The notes under the pieces are model-generated. The model was not told the DNA's origin and made no database searches. It worked only from the letters and a program-made list of their open reading frames with translations. Made by a program: the position numbers and the translations under genes. A stretch of DNA of 64,000 nt, taken from the NCBI RefSeq assembly GCF_003417065.2, contig NZ_QVLT01000003.1, positions 62,001 through 126,000 of the forward strand, in the 5' to 3' direction. Below, in pieces: positions 1 to 6,981 of the stretch (positions are counted from its first letter, which is position 1; each line of letters begins with the position of its first letter). The DNA is from Hymenobacter lapidiphilus. Its GTDB lineage: Bacteria; Bacteroidota; Bacteroidia; Cytophagales; Hymenobacteraceae.

Positions 1-276
1 GTGACGGTCCTTGCCGGTTACGAGGCCTTTGAGGTTGATGAAGGCGCGGTGCACGGCGCTGGTGATGGACGACTCCTCGTCGGGCTTGAGGTCGAGCTTG
101 AACATCTGGTCTTCCAGCTCCGTGATGTAGCTGGCGCGCTGGGCAGCGTACTTCTTGAAAAGGTCTTTCAGGTCAGCGCCCTCTACGTCGGTTATTGCCT
201 CGGCGTAGCCTTTCTGGCCATCCTTGAGGGTTTCGATGAGTTCGTTGAGGCCGGCTTGCATTACTTTAGCGTCCAT
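1..276 (-). CDS. DUF2383 / PA2169-family four-helix-bundle protein (3' end outside window)
   Basis: Read on the minus strand from the ATG at 274-276, the frame stays open to the window edge, giving 92 codons of an incomplete protein. It starts MDAKVMQAGLNELIETL and continues with KDGQKGYAEA and an amphipathic helical stretch with many Glu, Lys and Ala residues. This matches the N-terminal half of the ferritin-like four-helix-bundle family (DUF2383, PA2169 type), whose members are about 150 residues and usually lack an assigned reaction. The C-terminal helices are outside the window. A stress-related role is often assumed for the family; nothing here tests that. Confidence 0.75.
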   Translation of the reverse strand, partial: MDAKVMQAGLNELIETLKDGQKGYAEAITDVEGADLKDLFKKYAAQRASYITELEDQMFKLDLKPDEESSITSAVHRAFINLKGLVTGKDRH

Positions 277-342
277 AGGGAGGTGTTTTTAAGGTAAGGG
301 TAGAATAGGATCCAAACGGAGAATCCTTGCCTTTACTTACTC

Positions 343-1598
343 CTAAACACCCGCCAGGGTTACCGGCGCGGCCACTTGGCTCATGGCGCGGCCGGCCAGA
401 AAGCCGGTCGTCCAGGCGGCCTGGAAGTTGAAGCCGCCGGTGATGCCGTCGATATCGAGCACTTCGCCCGCGAAGTGCAGGCCTGGCACAAGGCGGCTTT
501 CCATGGTTTGCATATTTATTTCGGCCAGCGAAATACCTCCGCAGGTCACAAACTCCTCCTTATAGGTAGTCTTACCTGACACGGGCAGGGCCGTGCGCAA
601 CAGGGCTTCAATCAGGCGATTCTGCAGCTTGGCCGGCAGCTCGTTCCAGCGGGTTTCGGGGCCGATGCCGGCCTGCTCGGCCAGCGTGCGCCACAGCCGC
701 TGCGGCAGCCCCAGCAGCGGGTTAGATACCACCAGCTTGCGGCCGTGGGGGCCCCGGTGCTCCTGCAAATGACTACGCAGGGTGTCCTCCGTGAAATCGG
801 GCAACCAGCTGACCAATGCAATGCTGCGGTAGTTGAGTTCGTGCAGCCGGCGCGCGCCCCAGGCCGAGAGCTTGAGCACCGCCGGCCCGCTCAGGCCCCA
901 GTGCGTAATCAGCACCGGGCCCTCGTAATCGAGCTTTTCGCCGGCCACCCGCACGCGGGCCCGAGGCACGCTCACGCCCGGCAGCTCACGCAGTGGCGAG
1001 TTGGGCACGTTGAAAGTGAACAGGCTCGGCACGGGCTCCTGCACCGCGTGGCCCAGCTGCCGCAGCCAGTTGTACTGCTCCGATTTGGGCGCGCGCCGGT
1101 GGCTACCAGCAGCCGCGCCACGCGCAGTACCGGCGGGGCACTCGAACCGCTTAGCGTCAGCTCAAAGCCACCCTCTGGCAGCATCCGGATGCTGTCGGCC
1201 GCCGTGTGGGTCAGGACTTCGACGCCGGCCCGGCGGGCGGCATCGAGCAGGCACTGGGCCACGGTTTCCGACGAGTCGGTGACGGGGAACATGCGGCCGT
1301 CGGGCTCGGTTTTGAGCTGCACGCCGCGGTCGGCGAACCAGCGGACCGTGTCGGGCGCGCCAAATGTGTGGAAGGGCTGCTTGAGCTGCGCGCCGCCACG
1401 CGGGTAGTGCTGCACCAACTGGGCCGGCGTGTCGGCGGCGTGCGTCAGGTTGCAGCGCCCGCCGCCCGAAATCCGCACCTTGCTCAGCAGTTTGCCGGTT
1501 TTTTCGAGCAGCAGCACCCGTAGCGCCGGGTTTGCCTCGGCGCAGGCAATGGCCCCGAAAAATCCCGCTGCTCCACCGCCCAGCACTGCTATCGTCAT
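343..1598 (-). pseudogene. NAD(P)/FAD-dependent oxidoreductase, HI0933/BaiN-like, single frameshift
   Basis: Two overlapping minus-strand frames together encode one flavoprotein of about 418 residues. The N-terminal part starts at the ATG at 1598 (MTIAVLGGGAAGFFGAIA, a dinucleotide-binding GxGxxG fold) and has the GGGRCNLT motif typical of the HI0933 family. The C-terminal part ends in DIDGITGGFNFQAAWTTG, the second FAD-contact region. The frame breaks near 1091-1097: after LLVATG the reading needs one more base in the run ggcgcgcgccc to restore GGAPKSEQYNWLRQLG. All motifs are otherwise intact, so this is either a fresh lesion or a one-base error in a GC run. A TACCTTTG box at 1618-1625 lies in the short gap after the upstream epimerase-like gene. 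Confidence 0.82.
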
Positions 1599-1617
1599 CC
1601 GTTCATCTACCACGCTG

Positions 1618-1625
1618 CAAAGGTA
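1618..1625 (-). promoter_or_regulatory. Bacteroidota -7 box (TACCTTTG) before the flavoprotein gene
   Basis: The minus strand reads TACCTTTG here, the TAnnTTTG core of Bacteroidota promoters, 19 nt before the ATG at 1598. I see no clear TTG -33 element, so this rests on the -7 box alone. Confidence 0.4.
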
Positions 1626-1633
1626 AGCCGCCC

Positions 1634-2479
1634 TCAGCAATAGCTCAGCGCGGCTACCACATCATCGTGGCGGAACTGGTATTGGGTGAGCTGGCGGATG
1701 ACCGATGAATCGACCTGTTTGCCGCCGCTGGTGCCCTCAGCAAAAGTAGGCGGCTCCAGGCCAAGCTGAGTGGCAGCGGCAGTAAAAAACGTGCGTCGGC
1801 TGGGGTGGCTGGCCGCGCAGCCGTTGAGCGTAAGGCCCCACAGCTCCAGCTCCAGTACCTTCAGTAGCAGCCCGATGCAATCCTGCAGATGGACCATATT
1901 AACTGGCGCTTCGCCGTGGGCTACGCCCGTACGCCCGGCCAGAAAACGGCCCGGCTGCCGGCCGGGGCCCATCAGGCCCGCCATCCGCACCACCGTATTG
2001 GTGGGGCCCTGAAACAGCGCTTCGGCCCGCAGCAAGTGCGAGTCTGCTTCGGTTGAGGCCTGGGCGTCGTCCTCGTGCATGGGGCGGGCCTCATCGGGGT
2101 ACACGCCGGTGGAGCTGACCAGCAGCACATGGGCCACCCCGGCTTCGGCCGCCGCCTCGGCCACGTGGCTAAGCATAACCGGGTAAGCTTCGGGCTGGCC
2201 GGGCCCGCGCCCCGGTGGCACGTTCAGTAGCAGCACCTCTACGCCCTGTAGCAGCACGCGCAGCGTGTCGGCGTCGGTGGTTAGGAGAGTGGGGGCGAGG
2301 CGCAGCAGAAAGGGCTGGATGCCGATGTCGCGCAGGGTCAGGAGTTGGCTGGGGGTGGTAGTGGTGCCGCGCACGGGGTAGCCGGCGGCCATCAGCGCCT
2401 GGGCCAGGGGTAGCCCCAGCCAGCCGCAGCCCAGTACGGCCACGGTAAGGAGCGAGGCAGAAGAGACAGGTTGAGTCAT
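1634..2479 (-). CDS. NAD-dependent epimerase/dehydratase-like protein (YeeZ-like extended SDR)
   Basis: The 281-residue product opens with TVAVLGCGWLGLPLAQALMA, a Rossmann nucleotide-binding loop of the GCGWLG type typical of YeeZ-like atypical SDRs, followed by the NAD-discriminating strand ending VRGTTTT. VLLVSSTGVYPDEA is the equivalent of the SDR active-site strand, with Ser-Ser-Thr and Tyr-Pro but no clear YxxxK. The C-terminal half contains an NMVHLQDC segment as in sugar-nucleotide epimerase relatives. The substrate cannot be predicted. It is followed 35 nt later by the flavoprotein gene on the same strand. Confidence 0.8.
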   Translation of the reverse strand: MTQPVSSASLLTVAVLGCGWLGLPLAQALMAAGYPVRGTTTTPSQLLTLRDIGIQPFLLRLAPTLLTTDADTLRVLLQGVEVLLLNVPPGRGPGQPEAYPVMLSHVAEAAAEAGVAHVLLVSSTGVYPDEARPMHEDDAQASTEADSHLLRAEALFQGPTNTVVRMAGLMGPGRQPGRFLAGRTGVAHGEAPVNMVHLQDCIGLLLKVLELELWGLTLNGCAASHPSRRTFFTAAATQLGLEPPTFAEGTSGGKQVDSSVIRQLTQYQFRHDDVVAALSYC

Positions 2480-2656
2480 GTGGGTTTAAAGGTGGCAAAA
2501 AAACCGGCGCAGGCAAACTCAACGAGTAATAACCGGCCCTGAAAATGACATCGGCCGGGCCAGAAAACGGAAGAATTGGTTTTCTTGTGAAAAACCGGCC
2601 GACCTTGCGGCTGGTTCTTATTCGTCTCCACTTTCCACTACACACTTTCTCTGCTT

Positions 2657-3538
2657 ATGGCCTCCGCCCATCCCTACGCCCAGCCCATGCTCCGCGATAA
2701 TGCCCTGCAGGGCAAAACCATCGTCGTAACGGGCGGCGGCACCGGCCTCGGTCGGGCCATGACGACCTATTTCCTCCAGCTTGGGGCCAATGTGGTCATC
2801 AGCTCCCGCAAGCTCGATGTGCTCGAAAAAACGGCCGCCGAACTGCGCGAACAGACCGGCAATGCCAACATCCTGGCCGTGCAGTGCGACGTGCGCAAGT
2901 ACGACGAAGTAGAGGCGCTGCTGGCAAAAACCATCGAAACCTTCGGCGGTGTCGATGTGCTGCTCAACAACGCCGCCGGCAACTTTATCAGCCCCACCGA
3001 GCGCCTGAGCCATAAGGCCTTCGATGTAATCGTGGACATCGTGCTCAAAGGCTCTTACAACTGTACCCTAGCCTTCGGCAAGCGCTGGATTGCCGACAAA
3101 AAGCCCGGTACCATTCTCAGCATCGTCACCACCTATGCCTCGGTGGGCTCGGCCTACGTGGTGCCTTCGGCTGCCGCCAAAGCCGGCGTGCTGGCCATGA
3201 CGCGCTCTTTGGCCGTCGAGTGGGCCAAGTATGGCATCCGGGCCAACGCCATTGCGCCCGGCCCCTTCCCGACTGAAGGCGCCTGGAGCCGCCTGTTCCC
3301 CGAGCCGTTGGCCTCCAAGCTCGACCCGGCCGCCAACGTGCCGCTCAAGCGGGTAGGCGAACACCAGGAGCTGGCCAACCTGGCCGCCTACATGGTGTCA
3401 GACTTTTCGGCCTACATGAACGGCGAAGTGGTAACGCTCGACGGCGGCGAGTGGCTCAACGGCGCCGGCGAGTTCAACAAGCTCGAAATCCTCACGCCCG
3501 AAATGTGGGACCAGATCGAGAAAACCATGCGCCGCTAA
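2657..3538 (+). CDS. SDR family oxidoreductase, 2,4-dienoyl-CoA reductase-like
   Basis: A 293-residue short-chain dehydrogenase. It has the TGGGTGLGRAM cofactor loop (TGxxxGxG), CDVRKYDEVE, then NNAAGNFISPTERLS, which closely resembles the active-site segment of mitochondrial-type 2,4-dienoyl-CoA reductases. The usual YxxxK is replaced by a region with SAAAKAGV, so the catalytic Lys is kept while the Tyr is displaced, as in that subfamily. The expected reaction is NADPH-dependent reduction of 2,4-dienoyl-CoA during oxidation of unsaturated fatty acids; other acyl-CoA substrates are possible. The stop codon TAA at 3536-3538 is the edge of a perfect palindrome. Confidence 0.85.
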   Translation: MASAHPYAQPMLRDNALQGKTIVVTGGGTGLGRAMTTYFLQLGANVVISSRKLDVLEKTAAELREQTGNANILAVQCDVRKYDEVEALLAKTIETFGGVDVLLNNAAGNFISPTERLSHKAFDVIVDIVLKGSYNCTLAFGKRWIADKKPGTILSIVTTYASVGSAYVVPSAAAKAGVLAMTRSLAVEWAKYGIRANAIAPGPFPTEGAWSRLFPEPLASKLDPAANVPLKRVGEHQELANLAAYMVSDFSAYMNGEVVTLDGGEWLNGAGEFNKLEILTPEMWDQIEKTMRR

Positions 3539-3631
3539 ATCACAGATGTTGCAGATGCTGCAGATGAAAAGGATTCGTTCTAACACTAGAACGAATCCTT
3601 TTCATCTGCAGCATCTGCAACATCTGTGATT
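3538..3631. repeat. Perfect 45-bp inverted repeat filling a convergent intergenic gap
   Basis: The left arm 3538-3582 and right arm 3587-3631 are exact reverse complements over 45 bp with a 4-nt loop (acac). Each arm contains short internal repeats of the form gatgctgca or gatgttgca. The element spans the whole gap between two convergent genes and shares bases with both stop codons (3536-3538 and 3630-3632). It would act as a bidirectional terminator and could extrude as a cruciform. It begins like other stop-adjacent repeats in this window (see 9402, 46488 and 47583). Confidence 0.95.
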
Positions 3632-4481
3632 AAAGCTTATACCCTTTATAGTTCTTGGTGAACTCGGGGGCGGGGATGGGCTGGTTGGCGACGAGGTCGG
3701 AAAATTCGAACTTCTCGAACAGGCCTTTATCGTCGTTTACCTGCACGACGAGCGGTAGATAGAGTTTCTGGTCGATGCAGATGGTGATGCGGCTGCCATA
3801 GGCATTGGGAACCTGAATTGTTTTTCCGGCCGCCACGGTGGCGCCGGGACTCAGGTTGTTGCGCTCCAGAATGCGGTATTCTCCGCAGCCGAATTTCTCG
3901 GCAATGGTTTTGGTGGTTTCGGCCTTGGTAGGCTTGTAGCTAACGTAGCGGAACTGCGGGTACGAGGAGCGAAGTACGTGGGCCGGCCGGCCGACAACCG
4001 TGGTGTCGCCGGCGTAACGAAAGGTTTTCTCGAAGCCGGGGTTTATCCGTTGACCGGAGCCATCGAGCAGCTCAGAAATAGTGCCGTAGCCAGCCTCCAT
4101 TACGCTGTGATGCTGCCCTTTGCGCATGATGGAGCCCTGCGGGTCGAGGCTCAGCGTTACGTAAGGGAAACTGTTGGGGTACACCCAGGCGTCGCCGCTG
4201 TTCTGGCCCGTTACGTAGAGCACCTCAATGCCCTGGTCGTTGCGCAGGTACACTTTGTAGGGGCTGAAATTCATCTTCATCGAAGTGCGGGCCTGCTGAT
4301 ATTTTCCCGCCAGGCGTTCTTGGGCCCGCACATTGCAGCGCAGGGTTTTCAGGTTGTCGATGGCGTTGGTCAGGCGGCTGATGAGCGTTTCGGTAGTGAT
4401 GGCCGGGGCAGCGGGCAAGGCACTACTGCTTAGTAGACCTGCCAGCGCCAGCGCTGGCAGATAGTAAAAACGACGGGTCAT
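3630..4481 (-). CDS. DUF1571-type exported protein with a LysM-like segment
   Basis: Starting at the ATG at 4481 gives 283 residues with a signal peptide (MTRRFYYLPALALAGLLSSS). Residues 30-180 resemble DUF1571, a lipoprotein-carrier-like fold (YKVYLRNDQGIEVLYV, GDAWVYPN, TFRYAGDTTVVGRPAHVL). At about 189-230 there is a stretch that reads like a LysM unit: KTIAEKFGCGEYRILERNNL, then a G-K-T-I-Q-V-P end. After it the DUF1571 fold resumes to the C terminus. A longer frame to 4592 exists, but only the 4481 start puts the signal peptide at the N terminus. Probable location is periplasm or outer membrane; function unknown. Confidence 0.75.
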   Translation of the reverse strand: MTRRFYYLPALALAGLLSSSALPAAPAITTETLISRLTNAIDNLKTLRCNVRAQERLAGKYQQARTSMKMNFSPYKVYLRNDQGIEVLYVTGQNSGDAWVYPNSFPYVTLSLDPQGSIMRKGQHHSVMEAGYGTISELLDGSGQRINPGFEKTFRYAGDTTVVGRPAHVLRSSYPQFRYVSYKPTKAETTKTIAEKFGCGEYRILERNNLSPGATVAAGKTIQVPNAYGSRITICIDQKLYLPLVVQVNDDKGLFEKFEFSDLVANQPIPAPEFTKNYKGYKL

Positions 4482-4666
4482 AGAAAGAAACAGGGATTCG
4501 GTGATAAATGCGCAGACATAAACCGCGCCATACAGAACGCATGGCCGGCAGCCGTGCAGCAACAGTGCGGCAAAATAGCGCCAGCCCGTCAACCAATTTG
4601 CTGGGGGCGAAAATCAGCCCGTGAACCGGAACACAACTTTTTTCGGGGTTTGCCGGAATAGAAGCC

Positions 4667-5425
4667 ATGCACTTCTCCGTTATCACCCCCACCCACAACC
4701 GCCACGCCTACCTGCCCGAAGCCGTGGCCAGCGTCCGGGCCAGCGTTTCGGCCCCGCTCGACTTCTCATTTGAGCACCTGGTCTGCGAAAACGCCTGCTC
4801 CGACGACACGGCCAGCTACCTGCGCGAGGCCGTCCAACAGCCCGGCCCGCCGCTGCGGGTGCGCCCCCAACCCGAGCTGCTGCGCGCCGGACCCGCCCGC
4901 AACCTGCTCATTAAGCACGACGCGCCCGCTGACGCCTGGATTGTACCGCTCGACGACGACGATTTGCTGCTCCAGCGCACCCTGTTTCACTACGGCCAGC
5001 AAATAGAGCAGCACCCCAACCGCCCCTGGCTGGTAGCCGATTTCCTGCGCGTCGACCAGAACCGCCGCTACCTGCCCGCTGACGACTATTATGCTTGGCA
5101 GTTCGACTCGCCCCAGGATATGCTGCGGGCCATTTTCCGGGCCGAGCACTTCATCCAGGGCAACGTCTGTTACGGCCGCGAGCTGTTCGATTCAGTGGGT
5201 GGCTACGACGAGCAAATCGAAATGGCCGAAGACCTCGACCTCTACGTGCGCTTTTTGCTGGCCGGCCATCTGCCCGTCATCTGCCCCCACATCAGCCACC
5301 TGCACCGCTTCCACGACAACAACGTCAGCATCGGCACCGATGCCGGCAAGCACGCCCAGGACTTACGGGTGATTTATGATAAGTACGCCGGGCAATTGGG
5401 CGAGATGGGGATGGAGCGGCCCTAG
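4667..5425 (+). CDS. Glycosyltransferase family 2 protein
   Basis: A 252-residue GT-A enzyme. It begins MHFSVITPTHNRHAYLPEAV, the standard family 2 N terminus, and has an acidic metal and nucleotide-sugar motif PLDDDDLLL at about 95-101. A later segment has GGYDEQIEMAEDLDLYVRF, with the ED pair typical of the acceptor-side catalytic region. No transmembrane segment is visible, so it should be cytosolic or membrane-associated. It stands alone, divergent from the DUF1571 gene, so donor and acceptor sugars cannot be inferred from context. Confidence 0.9.
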   Translation: MHFSVITPTHNRHAYLPEAVASVRASVSAPLDFSFEHLVCENACSDDTASYLREAVQQPGPPLRVRPQPELLRAGPARNLLIKHDAPADAWIVPLDDDDLLLQRTLFHYGQQIEQHPNRPWLVADFLRVDQNRRYLPADDYYAWQFDSPQDMLRAIFRAEHFIQGNVCYGRELFDSVGGYDEQIEMAEDLDLYVRFLLAGHLPVICPHISHLHRFHDNNVSIGTDAGKHAQDLRVIYDKYAGQLGEMGMERP

Positions 5426-5442
5426 GGCTACAAATCAGAACG

Positions 5443-5539
5443 GTCATTCCGAGCGGAGTGAGGAATCTGGAGTGCAACGGGAACTCATATAATGGGAGTT
5501 TTTGCCGCGCTCCAGATTTCTCGCTCCGCTCGGAATGAC
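5443..5539. repeat. Palindromic repeat, GTCATTCCGAGCGGAG type
   Basis: Arms 5443-5472 and 5510-5539 match at 28 of 30 positions. They start GTCATTCCGAGCGGAG and run on to gaatctggag around a 37-nt loop. It fills the convergent gap between the glycosyltransferase and the amidohydrolase. The same outer sequence recurs at 57381-57505 and, with TCATGC, at 55963-56075. Confidence 0.9.
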
Positions 5540-5543
5540 AGGT

Positions 5544-6821
5544 CTATTTTTCCACCATAACCCCGCCCTTCACCACCAGCCGCACCTGCCGCAACGTGCT
5601 GATATCCTGGGTTGGGTCGCCCGACACGGCGACCATATCGGCCAGTAGGCCGGGGCGGAGCTGGCCACGGTCGGGGAGCTGGAAGAGGCGGGCGTTGGTG
5701 CTAGTGAGGCCGCGTAGGGCCTGTAGGCTCGTCAGGCCGTATTCGCGCACCAGCAGCTCGGCTTCACGCAGGTTGTCGCCGTGGGCAAACACGCCTACGT
5801 CGCCGCCAATGGCTAGCTCTACGCCACTTTGCAGCGCGGCCTTCATACTGAGGCGTTTCTGCTGAATACGTTCGGGCTCGGGACCAACGCCCTTCTGCCA
5901 GCCCCGATACTGGGCCACGGCGTCGCCGGCAGCTACGGTAGGGCACAGGGCCACGCCGCGCTGCTTCATCAGCTTGAAAATTTCCAGGGTGCCGCCGTCG
6001 CCGTGCTCAATGGTTTGCACGCCGGCCAGGGTGGCGCGGCGCATGCCTTCGGGCGTGCCGGCGTGGGCTACCACGGGCCGGCCGGCGCTGCGGGCGGTCT
6101 GCACAATCAGGTTCAATTCGTCCTGCGAAAACGTGGGCCGGCTGGGCTCGTTGGGGCCCCAGCGGTAGTCGGCGTACACTTTGATGATGTCGGCGCCTTT
6201 GCCGATTTGCTCGCGCACGGCCCGGATGAGGTTATCGGTCCCATCGGCTTCCTGGGCTCCCTGGGGCACCTCGATATCGACGGAAAGCTTGGGCCCGTAG
6301 GAGCCGGTGGCCACCAGGGCGCGGGTGGCTATCAGCAGCCGCGGCCCCGGAATCAGGCCCCGGTCAATTGCCTGTTTGAGGCCCACATCGGCGTAGCCGG
6401 CCCCTTCGCTGCCCAGGTCGCGGGCCGTGGTGAAGCCGGCTTCGAGGGTGGCGCGGGCGTGGGCCGTGGCCCGGGCCACGCGCAGAGCTTCCGATTCGAG
6501 CAGTACCTGGTCGTTCCAGGGCGTTTCGTTGTAAGGGTGCAGCAGCAGGTGGCTATGGCCCTCAATCAGGCCCGGCAGCAGCGTGAGGCCCGGCAGTTCC
6601 AGGGTGCGGGTGCCAGCCGGGGCCGTTAGCTGGCCCGCTGGCCCCACGGCCTTTATTTTGTCGCCCTCCGTCAGTACGGCCCAGCCGGGGTGCAGGGTCT
6701 GACCATCGAATACGGCGGCGGGCCGCAGCAGCAAAGCAGCGGGAGCGGCTGGGGTGGAGGGCTGGGCCAGCAGCGGGCCAGCAGTCAGCAGGGCAAGTAC
6801 AAGGAGCGGGAGGGGGCGCAC
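5544..6821 (-). CDS. Secreted amidohydrolase family protein (imidazolonepropionase/prolidase-like)
   Basis: A 425-residue protein with a signal peptide (MRPLPLLVLALLTAGPLLAQ) followed by a TIM-barrel metal-dependent hydrolase. Visible metal-site motifs are HSH in GLIEGHSHLLL, Lys in IIKVYADY, His in VVAHAGTPEG, His in IEHGDG and Asp in IGGDVGVF. This set, together with the closing LADMVAVSGDP segment, fits the exported Xaa-Pro dipeptidase or imidazolonepropionase-related branch of Bacteroidota. The peptide or cyclic-amide substrate is unknown. It lies downstream of the S46 peptidase on the same strand but is separated from it by a hairpin at 6905-6950. Confidence 0.88.
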   Translation of the reverse strand: MRPLPLLVLALLTAGPLLAQPSTPAAPAALLLRPAAVFDGQTLHPGWAVLTEGDKIKAVGPAGQLTAPAGTRTLELPGLTLLPGLIEGHSHLLLHPYNETPWNDQVLLESEALRVARATAHARATLEAGFTTARDLGSEGAGYADVGLKQAIDRGLIPGPRLLIATRALVATGSYGPKLSVDIEVPQGAQEADGTDNLIRAVREQIGKGADIIKVYADYRWGPNEPSRPTFSQDELNLIVQTARSAGRPVVAHAGTPEGMRRATLAGVQTIEHGDGGTLEIFKLMKQRGVALCPTVAAGDAVAQYRGWQKGVGPEPERIQQKRLSMKAALQSGVELAIGGDVGVFAHGDNLREAELLVREYGLTSLQALRGLTSTNARLFQLPDRGQLRPGLLADMVAVSGDPTQDISTLRQVRLVVKGGVMVEK

Positions 6822-6904
6822 GGGCAGTAGTAAAAGCAGTGGCAGTGCTTAAAGCTACGGCTGCCGCAGGAGTTTTTACAGTAGCTGGCCAGCACAAAAC
6901 GAAA

Positions 6905-6950
6905 GCAGCCCGCGGCGGGAGTTGTCGTAACAACTTCCACCACGGGCTGC
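6905..6950 (-). terminator. Hairpin after the S46 peptidase gene
   Basis: The outer stem pairs gcagcccg with cgggctgc, and an inner stem pairs gttgt with acaac. It lies 32 nt past the S46 stop codon on the minus strand, so it probably ends that transcript before the amidohydrolase gene. Confidence 0.6.
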
Positions 6951-6981
6951 CTGCCGGGCTACATATGAGTGCGCGGGGCTG

